Shown here: piece after piece, positions 56,853 to 64,000 of the stretch
Numbering within the stretch: position 1 is the first letter of the stretch
How the letters are laid out: each line of letters begins with the position of its first letter
Assembly: GCA_049518415.1 (NCBI GenBank)
Contig: JBEKRX010000006.1
Location: 1-64,000 of the forward strand
Direction: 5' to 3'
Source: CAVQND01 sp049518415
Lineage (GTDB): Bacteria > Verrucomicrobiota > Verrucomicrobiia > Limisphaerales > UBA8199
Length of the DNA stretch: 64,000 nucleotides
Notes under the pieces: model-generated
Database searches by the model: none
What the model saw: the letters and a program-made list of their open reading frames with translations, nothing else
Told to the model about the DNA's origin: nothing
Position numbers and translations under genes: made by a program

Positions 56853-59315
56853 TTAGAGTTCCTGCAGGAGGCGGCGGGGGACGTAAGTGCGGCCTTTGTT
56901 CAGGACGACGCCGACGTTAGCCCCGGATTCGGCCAGCATCGAGCTGGCGCGCTTGACGACCTGGCGGTCCGTCTTCTCGGATTCGACGACCATCAGGACC
57001 ATGTCCATGAACCGGGCCAGGCGGGGCGTCATGCTGATCTGGCTGATGGGCGGCATGTCGAAAATAATGTAGTCGTAATCGCTGGCCTTGAGCCGGGGCA
57101 CCAGGTGCTTGAAACGTTTGGGCAGGGCTTGGGGCAGCCTGTCGTTGCCCGTCGCTTCCGTGGCGACGTAAAGGTTGTCCTGGACAAGGGCGCCGCCCCG
57201 CTTGTCGGCCTCCAGGGCGTCATCCAGCCCGCAGGCAAGGTCGCCTTGGTAGAACTGGTGAGCGGCGCCCTGCTGGTTCATTTCCACCAACAGCACGTTC
57301 CCATCCCCGGTTTCCGAGAGAGAGGCGGCCAGGCCGGCGGCGATGGTGGTGACGCCTGCGCCTTCCAAGCAGCTCGTCAACGCCACCAGTTTGGGTTTGT
57401 GGGTGAGGTTCTTGACCTCGAAGAAGGTGATCAGACGGTCGCGCAAGGCTTCGTAGAATGGCCGCATCTTGTGCCTGGGGTCCCAAGGGGCGATTTCGGT
57501 GGAAGAACTGGCAACCAAGGAACCAGGGCGCGAAGGGGGTGAGTTCGCTGAGGCTAATGGCGAGGTCTGGCTGCCGTTTTCCTCTAAACCAACCGAAGGC
57601 GGCGACGAGGCGGAAGGGGCGCTCGCAACGTCCGGAGGCGCTCCATTGTTTCCATTGCCTGTTTGGGCGGCAGGCGGGACGCCCGCCCCACTTGCGTTTT
57701 GTGGAAGCAGGGGGACCTTCCTTGCGATTCCCAGAAGCCGAGACTTGCCATTGAGGCCCATGCGGGGGATGGAAATATAGAGAGGCAGGCCGAGCCTGGC
57801 CTCGACCTCGATGGGGCGTTTGAGCGACGGGTCGAGATAAAGCTCGATCACAAACGCCAGGGCAAAGGCGGCGCCGATGCTGCCAAAGAGGAGCAGCGCA
57901 ATTACCTTCATCAGTTTCGAAGCATCACGTAACGCCGGAGAGGCCGTCTGGATGGGGATGATATTGGAGCTTCTGCCGGCGCCCAACTGCTCGTCGGCAC
58001 GGAGTTCGTCCAGGGCCTTCTGGAAATAGTCGTACTGCGCCTGCTGGACTTGCTTGGACAATTCCAGTTCGGTGATGGCCCCTTCGGCCGCTGTCAAAGA
58101 GCCAAATTCCTTGCGGATTCTGTCGAGCTGGTTGGTGAGCACCATAATCTTGCTTTCGAGGCCAGGGACCTTGGCGGCGTCGGCAATCAGTTCCATGCGC
58201 GGGCCGAGGTTGAGGGCAGCCGCCGGCGGGAGGGCAATGCCTCTCGGCTCTTCGACTTTCACCGCCGCCAGAGCCGGGATTTCGTCCTCGAGCTTTTTCT
58301 TGCGCTTTTCGGCCTCGCCAATTTGTTCCGCGACGCCCTTGACCAACCGGTTTTCAGGGGTGAACTGGAGCCGGAGTTCCTGTTCTCGTCTGCCCAGGCT
58401 CTCCAGCAGGCCGCAGACCCTTTTGTATTCGGCCAGCTTTTCAGAAGGCACGGGGGCCGGAGCGTTGGTTGCCGCCGCCGAGTTGGTTGCGGCGGAGCCG
58501 GTGGAAACTCCTGCGAGGGTGGCGGCGGACTCCGAGTTGGTGGGGAAGGCTTTGGCCATAGCGTTGACCTCGGCCTGGCGCTCCGCCAACTGGGCATCCG
58601 CCTCCAAAATCGCCCCCTGGATTTTGGCCATCTGGTCGGCGTAGGTCTTTTTAGTGTCCTCGAGCGAGAGGATACCGGCCTTTTCTTTGGCTTTCCGCAG
58701 GTCTTCCCGGGTGGCGGAGAGGCGGGAGCGGAGCTCGTCCCTCTGGCGGGTCAGGTACTCGTCGTAGAGGCCGACGGCGCGGTGAATCTCCGCCTGGCGG
58801 TTGAGGTAGGTGTCGATGAGTTGCTTGAGGACGGGCTGGACCACGCCAGCATCCCCGTGCTTGAAGACGACGTGAATCACATCGGTCTTCTTAGCCACTT
58901 CCGGCAACAGGCCCTGCTGGATGGCCATGGTGGCCCGCGTGAGATTGGTCTTGCCGCCAAGCTTGGCCAGCAAGTCCGGCGGCAGGGTCGCGGCGACTTG
59001 TTGCGCCAGGTCGAGGCTGGTCAGGATTTCCACCTCGTTATTGACCACGGTTTCGCCGCCGCGCTCGCTGGGCACTTTGATCTTGTCGGGCTCATTCGCC
59101 GCGCCCTGGGCCGGGGCTTTCGTATCGACGATGTACTTGACAAAGAGCCTGGCCTCCGACTGATAAGGCAGGGGCCAGAAGAAATAGAGGGCAACGGCGC
59201 CGGCGATGCCGGCGGCCGAAATCAGCGCAATTTTCCACTTGTGCCGGAAAACGACGTAGAGGATATCGCCCAGACTCATTCCCGCGGGCGGAGCGGCTGC
59301 TAGTTTCTCATTCAT
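56853..59315 (-). CDS. Wzz/Wzc-like chain-length and tyrosine-kinase-like protein with degenerate P-loop
   Basis: 820 residues. A Wzz domain with a transmembrane helix (about 28-50), a long coiled-coil periplasmic part (to about 475) and a second helix ('VIALLLFGSIGAAFALAFVIELYL'); then a linker and a CpsD-like ATPase domain from 640. The Walker A region reads 'CLEGAGVTT' (649-657): the invariant Lys is replaced by Val655. Walker A' is 'LLVEMN' rather than 'LLIDAD', while Walker B 'IIFDMPP' (Asp753) is kept. There is no C-terminal tyrosine cluster; one Tyr near the end remains. It probably controls chain length structurally and may be a pseudokinase (inference). FemAB-, DegT- and sugar-modification genes precede it. 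Confidence 0.88.
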   Translation of the reverse strand: MNEKLAAAPPAGMSLGDILYVVFRHKWKIALISAAGIAGAVALYFFWPLPYQSEARLFVKYIVDTKAPAQGAANEPDKIKVPSERGGETVVNNEVEILTSLDLAQQVAATLPPDLLAKLGGKTNLTRATMAIQQGLLPEVAKKTDVIHVVFKHGDAGVVQPVLKQLIDTYLNRQAEIHRAVGLYDEYLTRQRDELRSRLSATREDLRKAKEKAGILSLEDTKKTYADQMAKIQGAILEADAQLAERQAEVNAMAKAFPTNSESAATLAGVSTGSAATNSAAATNAPAPVPSEKLAEYKRVCGLLESLGRREQELRLQFTPENRLVKGVAEQIGEAEKRKKKLEDEIPALAAVKVEEPRGIALPPAAALNLGPRMELIADAAKVPGLESKIMVLTNQLDRIRKEFGSLTAAEGAITELELSKQVQQAQYDYFQKALDELRADEQLGAGRSSNIIPIQTASPALRDASKLMKVIALLLFGSIGAAFALAFVIELYLDPSLKRPIEVEARLGLPLYISIPRMGLNGKSRLLGIARKVPLLPQNASGAGVPPAAQTGNGNNGAPPDVASAPSASSPPSVGLEENGSQTSPLASANSPPSRPGSLVASSSTEIAPWDPRHKMRPFYEALRDRLITFFEVKNLTHKPKLVALTSCLEGAGVTTIAAGLAASLSETGDGNVLLVEMNQQGAAHQFYQGDLACGLDDALEADKRGGALVQDNLYVATEATGNDRLPQALPKRFKHLVPRLKASDYDYIIFDMPPISQISMTPRLARFMDMVLMVVESEKTDRQVVKRASSMLAESGANVGVVLNKGRTYVPRRLLQEL

Positions 59316-59362
59316 GGCTTGTTTTCGTCATGCGGACGTTGAGACCTTCAAATGTAAGAGCG

Positions 59363-59378
59363 TTGAAGCGTTGAAGGG
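59363..59378. repeat. Octamer-period tract upstream of the Wzc-like gene
   Basis: Units TTGAAGCG and TTGAAGGG in the 118-bp gap between the FemAB-like and Wzc-like genes. Same unit as at 14112, 17837 and 21260. Confidence 0.5.
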
Positions 59379-59433
59379 GCGGTGATCGCAAATTGGAGGT
59401 CCACCATCGGCCGCCAAGGGATCAGTTAAGCGG

Positions 59434-60519
59434 TCAAGACAGATGGGGATACAGCGCCTGGCCAGCCAGCCGCAGCAGGAGACCGGGCAGGCAGCGAAAC
59501 AGGCTGTTGAGCGGGCCCTCGGCGCGGTCCTTGTCCGCAACAAAGGCCTGCTTCGGAAAGTCGTACTTATAATACTCGAGCCGCTCCTCGCGGGCCCCGA
59601 AGCCGAGCTTGAACCGCCGCAAGCCAGCGTCGGCCAGGCTTGTCCGGCCCAGGTGCAAAGTCGCGAACCCGTCGGCGGCATACCGCTTGATGGCCTCCCA
59701 CATCAAGAGATTGTTCGGCCGCGCAACTTGAAACTCATAATCTGAGGCTCCAAACTTGTAGAGGGCCTGCCGGCCACTGTGAAAAAAGACCGCGGCCGCC
59801 ACCGGCCTGTCCTGGAGCCGCACGGTCTCGACCACCCCAAGGCCCTGGCCGAGCACGTGGCGGGCGATGTTCTCGAAGAACCGAAACGGCTGCGGCGGCA
59901 CCCCGTGCCGCTGGCGTGTCCGGCAGTGGAGGGCGTAAAAGGTCCGCACCGACTCCGGGCGGTTTGTGAATTCGACCTTTAACCCAGCGGCCTCCGCCTT
60001 CCTGACGCCCCGCCGCGCGGCGGCATCGCACCCCTGAAAAAGAGCCTCTGGTCCGCGCTCAAGGTCGATCCGATGGCCGTAAAATGCCAGGGATGGCGGC
60101 GCCTTCAGCCACCCGTAGCTGCTGCTCCGGCACTCGAGATAGCGCCACCTGCGTTGGCGGCCACACTCCAGGGCCGACTCATACAGCATCCGTGGCGGGT
60201 GGTCTCGGGTGCCGAGCGGAGGGCAGAAGTCGGTAAAGGGAAGCGACACCCCGCGACGGCCGGTCCAGGGGCTGGCGACTTCCATGAGCGGCAGGAGCTC
60301 TTCCAGTTGGCCATCGGCGAAACGGCACAGATAGAAGGGGCGATGCCCGTAGGTATCCTGAAGCACGCGTGCCCAGGCCGCCAGGTGAAAAAATGAACCG
60401 CCAGGATGCGCGGCCACCACCGAATCCCACCCCGGATATTGCAACGGGTCGAGCGTGACCGGTTGCTCGAGCCGGCCCAAAGGCGTCGTTCGCTGCGTGT
60501 TAACCCCCGTGTCGGGCAT
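59434..60519 (-). CDS. FemAB-like (GNAT-fold) PEP-CTERM-associated protein
   Basis: 361 residues with two GNAT-like halves: 'FFHLAAWARVLQDTYGHRPFYLC' near residue 40 and 'FYALHCRTRQRHGVPPQPFRFFENI', 'AAAVFFHSGRQALYKFGASD', 'FATLHLGRTSLADAGLRRFKLGFG' in the second. This matches the FemAB family protein associated with XrtA/PEP-CTERM systems (TIGR03019 type). Fem proteins transfer amino acids from tRNA to an amine; here the acceptor may be a sugar amine, but the reaction is not known. It starts four bases after the DegT stop, so it belongs to the sugar-modification operon. Confidence 0.9.
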   Translation of the reverse strand: MPDTGVNTQRTTPLGRLEQPVTLDPLQYPGWDSVVAAHPGGSFFHLAAWARVLQDTYGHRPFYLCRFADGQLEELLPLMEVASPWTGRRGVSLPFTDFCPPLGTRDHPPRMLYESALECGRQRRWRYLECRSSSYGWLKAPPSLAFYGHRIDLERGPEALFQGCDAAARRGVRKAEAAGLKVEFTNRPESVRTFYALHCRTRQRHGVPPQPFRFFENIARHVLGQGLGVVETVRLQDRPVAAAVFFHSGRQALYKFGASDYEFQVARPNNLLMWEAIKRYAADGFATLHLGRTSLADAGLRRFKLGFGAREERLEYYKYDFPKQAFVADKDRAEGPLNSLFRCLPGLLLRLAGQALYPHLS

Positions 60520-60523
60520 GGCC

Positions 60524-61654
60524 TTAAGCCACGCATTCCTGCGGTATGCGGCTCTGGACGCAGGCCCTCAATTGCTCAGCCGCGGTGCGGATTTGGTCGC
60601 TGGTCAACTCCGGATACATCGGCAGGGAGAGGAACTGCTCGGCACACCGCTCAGCCACCGGGAACGATCCTTTGCCGTAGCCCAGGCCGCGGTAGGCCTC
60701 CTGCAGGTGAACCGGGATCGGATAATGAATGGCACAGGCGATGCCTTTGGCGGCCATTTCCCGGAGCACCCGGTCGCGGTGTTTCACCCTGACGGCGTAA
60801 ATGTGATAGACGTGCTGGCGGTGCGGGGCGACCAAGGGCGTGACAATCTCCTCCGTGTCCCCGAGCAGCTCATCATAGAGCCGGGCATGCGCCCTCCGCC
60901 TGGAGTTGGCAACATCGAGCAACTTGAGCTTGACCCTGAGGACGGCCCCCTGAATGCCATCCATCCTGGCGTTCCAGCCAATAAGCGAGTGGAAGTACTT
61001 GCGCGCTTGCCCATGATCCCGGAGCACCGTGATCTTCGCGCTCAGTTCCCGATCATTGGTAACGACTGCGCCCGCCTCGCCGAAAGCCCCCAGGTTCTTG
61101 CCCGGATAGAAACTGAAACATCCGGCCACGCCCAGGGTGCCGGCCTTCTTGCCCCTGTAGAGGGCGCCATGGGCCTGGCAGGCATCCTCGACCACCGGGA
61201 TGCCGAGCCTGCGGCCAATCTCCAGTATGGCATCCATATCGGCCGTCTGACCGAACAGGTGAACTGGGAGGATGGCTTTGGTCCTGGGCGTGATAGCCCG
61301 TTCAAGCTGGCTGGGATCGAGGGTGTAGGTCCGCTCGTCGCAATCGACAAACACCGGGCGGGCCCCGCAGAAGCTGATCGCCTCGGCCGTAGCCATGAAC
61401 GTGTTCGGCACGGTGATGACTTCGTCCCCAGGACCGACGCCCAGGGCCAGCAAGGTCAGCCAAAGGGCGTCCGTGCCGCTGCCGACTCCGGCAGCAAAGC
61501 CGGCGCCGCAATAGGCGGCGAAATCCCGCTCAAAGGCGGCCACGAATGGGCCCCCGGCAAACGCCGCGCTGTCGATGACTTCCGCGATGGCGCTGTCGAG
61601 TTGCTCACCGATTGGTTGATGGTGTGCCTTGAGATCAAGAAACGGTATGTTCAT
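60524..61654 (-). CDS. DegT/DnrJ/EryC1 (WbpE-like) PLP sugar aminotransferase
   Basis: 376 residues from the ATG at 61654. 'IPFLDLKAHH' start, 'GSGTDALWLTLLALGVGPGDEVI', 'VEDACQAHGALYRGKKAGTLG' and the PLP-binding Lys in 'FSFYPGKNLGAFGEAG' mark a sugar aminotransferase. With the Gfo/Idh oxidoreductase and the hexapeptide acetyltransferase upstream, it fits the WbpB/WbpE/WbpD route: oxidise C3 of a UDP-N-acetyl-hexuronate, transaminate, acetylate. The aminotransferase and acetyltransferase genes are four bases apart. A UDP-sugar 6-dehydrogenase (WbpA) is not in the window. Confidence 0.93.
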   Translation of the reverse strand: MNIPFLDLKAHHQPIGEQLDSAIAEVIDSAAFAGGPFVAAFERDFAAYCGAGFAAGVGSGTDALWLTLLALGVGPGDEVITVPNTFMATAEAISFCGARPVFVDCDERTYTLDPSQLERAITPRTKAILPVHLFGQTADMDAILEIGRRLGIPVVEDACQAHGALYRGKKAGTLGVAGCFSFYPGKNLGAFGEAGAVVTNDRELSAKITVLRDHGQARKYFHSLIGWNARMDGIQGAVLRVKLKLLDVANSRRRAHARLYDELLGDTEEIVTPLVAPHRQHVYHIYAVRVKHRDRVLREMAAKGIACAIHYPIPVHLQEAYRGLGYGKGSFPVAERCAEQFLSLPMYPELTSDQIRTAAEQLRACVQSRIPQECVA

Positions 61655-61658
61655 AAAC

Positions 61659-62153
61659 CTATTCTCGGGGCAACAGCTTGATGACCCGGGCGGGATTGCC
61701 GGCCACAACGGCCAGGGGTGGAACATCCTTGGTGACCACGCTGCCCGCCCCGACCATGGCCCGCTCCCCCACGGTTATGCCGCAGAGGAGGATTGCCCCC
61801 GAACCGATCGAGGCCCCGCGCTTGACGTAAGTCCGAATGCATTGCCAGTCGGCCTCATTCTGGAGCTGGCCGTTGCCATTCGTCGCGCGGGGATAACGAT
61901 CGTTAATAAAAGTGACATTGTGGCCCACGAATACCTCGTCCTCTAAAATGACGCCTTCACAAATAAAAGTGTGGCTCGAGATTTTGCAGCGGTTGCCGAT
62001 CTTCGCCCCTTTCTGAATTTCCACGAAAGTTCCAATCTTCACGTCCTCGCCGATCTCGCACCCGTAAAGGTTCGCAAAGCCGTAGAGGCGAACCCCACGG
62101 CCCAGTTTCACGTCCGGGGCGATTTGCTGATAGCACTGAGTCAAGGCAGCCAT
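61659..62153 (-). CDS. Left-handed beta-helix N-acetyltransferase (WbpD-like)
   Basis: 164 residues from the ATG at 62153. Hexapeptide repeats throughout ('IGEDVKIGTFVEIQKGAKIGNRCKI', 'VFVGHNVTFIND') and the typical end 'AMVGAGSVVTKDVPPLAVVAGNPARVI'. This is a trimeric LbH acetyltransferase, most likely adding acetyl to the amino sugar made by the adjacent aminotransferase. The frame is open 49 codons further upstream, but that part overlaps the oxidoreductase gene and lacks the fold. Confidence 0.92.
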   Translation of the reverse strand: MAALTQCYQQIAPDVKLGRGVRLYGFANLYGCEIGEDVKIGTFVEIQKGAKIGNRCKISSHTFICEGVILEDEVFVGHNVTFINDRYPRATNGNGQLQNEADWQCIRTYVKRGASIGSGAILLCGITVGERAMVGAGSVVTKDVPPLAVVAGNPARVIKLLPRE

Positions 62154-62172
62154 AAAGCCAGGTTCAGTTTGG

Positions 62173-63318
62173 TCAGGCGGCGACCATGCTTTGGCGCGGC
62201 CGGTTGGCAACGGTCTTCTTGTAGCGCCTGGCCGTGGCGTACTTGGCCCGCCCGTTCCCGTTGCCCCCGCTGGACGCCAAGGCCTGAGCGAGAGCGCCAT
62301 CCAGGAATTGAACCGGATTGCCGTCTTGCCTCAGGGAGGCCGAACTGGCCTCCAGAACCTTGACCACTTCCAGCCCCCGCGTCCCGCTGCTGAGGGGCGT
62401 CTGGCCGGTCTGGATGCATTCCAGGAAGTGCTGGCACTCCACCTTCAACGGTTCTTCCTGTTTGATATGGGGAGCGTACATGTCCCCGTAATGGTAGGCA
62501 TACTGAAATTCGGCGAAGGTGTCGTAGTGCGGAGGCCTTTCCACCCGCGCATCGAAGATTCTGATCTTCTCCAGCGGCGCAACATCATCGTAAACGATCA
62601 TCCGCTTGCTGCCCACGATGGTCATCTCCCGGATCTTCCTGGGATCAAGCCAACTGCTGTGCACGATGGCGGAGCGGTTCTTCGGAAACGACACGTGCAT
62701 CAAAGTCACATCCTCCACCCCCGGCGTGATGTGAGCGCTGCCGCGACAAGTGACACAGACCGGCGGCTCTCCCATGACATAGAGAATGATGGAGAGATCG
62801 TGCGGAGCTAGATCCCAGGCCACATTGATGTCCTTCTGATACAACCCCAGGTTGAGACGCCGGGCGGAGATGTAACGAATCTCCCCAATGTCGCCCCAGT
62901 CCACGATTTCCTTAATCTTCCTGACGGCCTGCGAATACAGGAAGGTGTGGCCGACCATGAGCACCAGCCCCTTCCGGTTGGCGATGTTGATTAACTCCTC
63001 GCACTCGCTTGAGGAGGCGGCCATGGGCTTTTCAATCAGCGTGTGTTTGCCCGCCAAAAGGCTCGCCTTGGCCATCGGGTAGTGCAAGTTCACGCCGGTG
63101 GCTATCGCCACTGCATCCAGGCCGGCCCCGTTGAGCATGTTGCGGAAGTCCCCTTCCCCTTTCACTTCCGGGTACAAGGACGTGAGGTGCTTGAGCCGCT
63201 CCTCACTCAGATCGCACATCGTTTTCAAACTGCAATCCGGGAGCGACCTGAAGTTCCGCACCAGGTTCGGCCCCCAGTACCCACAGCCTACGACTCCGAC
63301 TTTGACTTGTTTGGACAT
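62173..63318 (-). CDS. Gfo/Idh/MocA oxidoreductase (WbpB-like)
   Basis: 381 residues. 'VGVVGCGYWGPNLVRNF' is the NAD(P)-binding loop, 'LIEKPMA' the EKP active-site motif, and 'WDLAPHDLSIILY' the HD substrate-site segment. Within this cluster it would oxidise the C3 hydroxyl of a UDP-N-acetylhexuronate. It has a very good ribosome-binding site (AGGAGGG) and begins 62 bp after the sugar-transferase gene. The last 40 residues are basic and variable. Confidence 0.93.
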   Translation of the reverse strand: MSKQVKVGVVGCGYWGPNLVRNFRSLPDCSLKTMCDLSEERLKHLTSLYPEVKGEGDFRNMLNGAGLDAVAIATGVNLHYPMAKASLLAGKHTLIEKPMAASSSECEELINIANRKGLVLMVGHTFLYSQAVRKIKEIVDWGDIGEIRYISARRLNLGLYQKDINVAWDLAPHDLSIILYVMGEPPVCVTCRGSAHITPGVEDVTLMHVSFPKNRSAIVHSSWLDPRKIREMTIVGSKRMIVYDDVAPLEKIRIFDARVERPPHYDTFAEFQYAYHYGDMYAPHIKQEEPLKVECQHFLECIQTGQTPLSSGTRGLEVVKVLEASSASLRQDGNPVQFLDGALAQALASSGGNGNGRAKYATARRYKKTVANRPRQSMVAA

Positions 63319-63380
63319 ATAACTCCCTCCTGTTTCAGATTACATCCTAATCTATTCTTGAAGCTTCTGGAAACCTGTTT

Positions 63381-64000
63381 TCATGGCCGCGGCGGGCAGG
63401 ACGTATCCGGGGCGATGCCCTGGGCGACCGGAGCGCCGACGGTCCCCCGCCTTCGGCGCGCGTTATAAACCTCGGCGAGCAAGGCTGGGATCGTTTTTAA
63501 GATGATTTTCAGGTCCAGCAGCAGCGATCTGTTTCGCACGTAGCAAAGGTCGAGGTCCATCATTTGCTCGAACGTAGTTCGGTTCTTGCCATTGACTTGC
63601 CACAGCCCGGTCAGGCCCGGCAGCGTCCCGAAGCGGCCCCAATGCCTTGGCTGGTAATGTTCGCACTCGTAAGGCACACAGGGCCGAGGCCCCACCAAAC
63701 TCATCTCGCCGCGGAGGACGTTGAGAACCTGGGGCAATTCATCCAAACCGAGGGACCGCAGCCATAACCCCCCCGGAATAAGGCGCGAGTCGCCCCGCTC
63801 GTCCAGTTTTGTCATGGGCCGATCCGAGGTCATCAAATGAGTTAAATGTCCCTGGTGAATGTCGGTGTCGGCGTTGACCACCATGGTTCGGAATTTGAAG
63901 CAGATAAACCGCCTGCCCCGGTAGCCGATGCGTTCCTGCTTGAAAAGGGCTGGCCCCGGGGAGACAACCCTAATCGCCAGCGCAACCAGGCAGCTCAATG
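63381..64000 (-). CDS. Initiating sugar-phosphate transferase (PglC/WcaJ-type), 5' end missing
   Basis: At least 205 residues; the frame stays open to the window edge, so the N-terminus is cut. 'SPGPALFKQERIGYRGR', 'CFKFRTM', 'LRSLGLDELPQVLNVLRGEMSLVGPRP' and 'LPGLTGLWQVNGKN' define the bacterial sugar transferase family. It moves a sugar phosphate from a UDP-sugar to undecaprenyl phosphate and so starts the repeat unit. A TTG near 63998 is only an apparent start; the family needs about 25 more residues in the catalytic domain alone. It is the first EPS gene seen in the transcription direction. Confidence 0.92.
   Translation of the reverse strand, partial: LSCLVALAIRVVSPGPALFKQERIGYRGRRFICFKFRTMVVNADTDIHQGHLTHLMTSDRPMTKLDERGDSRLIPGGLWLRSLGLDELPQVLNVLRGEMSLVGPRPCVPYECEHYQPRHWGRFGTLPGLTGLWQVNGKNRTTFEQMMDLDLCYVRNRSLLLDLKIILKTIPALLAEVYNARRRRGTVGAPVAQGIAPDTSCPPRP

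Noticed and set aside
1..64000. tRNA, rRNA, transposase, integrase or phage genes
   Set aside because: None could be recognised on either strand; the mobile-looking signals are limited to small palindromic repeats.

Overview
The window looks like a chromosomal piece of a GC-rich Verrucomicrobiota bacterium (Pedosphaera/Limisphaerales type). I infer this from three things. Two secreted proteins end in a VPDGG + transmembrane helix + Arg-rich tail, which is the verrucomicrobial version of the PEP-CTERM sorting signal. Secreted proteins carry the 'STDL..W ... FYR' C-terminal module common in that phylum. There is also a complete exosortase / PrsK-PrsR-PrsT set. Apart from one truncated gene at the left edge, every credible gene lies on the minus strand, so the locus reads from right to left.

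Right part (64.0-49.4 kb): start and regulation of exopolysaccharide synthesis. Genes are an initiating sugar-phosphate transferase (cut by the window edge), an oxidoreductase / acetyltransferase / PLP-aminotransferase trio of WbpB-WbpD-WbpE type that would make an acetamido sugar, a FemAB-like PEP-CTERM-associated protein, a Wzz/Wzc-like protein with a degenerate P-loop, a deacetylase-glycosyltransferase fusion, a NodB deacetylase, two GT2 glycosyltransferases and an asparagine-synthase-like protein.

Middle part (49.4-25.4 kb): strain-variable glycan cassette. It holds a beta-helix/LamG secreted protein, a Wzx-type flippase, a LamG/Fn3/golvesin-like secreted protein, GT2, a second asparagine-synthase-like protein, a Wzy/O-antigen-ligase-like membrane protein, an EctB-like diaminobutyrate aminotransferase with an aspartokinase, a broken GT2, a methyltransferase-like protein, RmlC-like, RmlD-like and SDR sugar-nucleotide enzymes, another GT2, a frameshifted secreted protein, a CapA-like protein and two DUF218 (ElyC/SanA/YdcF) paralogues.

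Left part (25.0-1 kb): export, sorting and regulation. It holds an SDR lacking its catalytic Tyr, an outer-membrane beta-barrel, the exosortase, a PrsT-like TPR lipoprotein, the PrsK kinase and PrsR sigma-54 activator, an OPX (Wza-type) lipoprotein, a small membrane protein coupled to a HEAT-like protein, and then the likely sorting substrates and secreted adhesin-like proteins. A good sigma-54 promoter match sits in front of one VPDGG protein and another in front of the OPX gene, which fits PrsR being a sigma-54 activator.

The most unusual signal is not a gene. Short degenerate tracts with a strict 7-bp (sometimes 8-10 bp) period, and a different unit in each place, are scattered between genes, at gene 3' ends next to stop codons, and inside the deacetylase and fusion-glycosyltransferase genes. 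Two families of hairpin-forming repeats accompany them. No tRNA, rRNA, CRISPR array, transposase or phage gene was seen.
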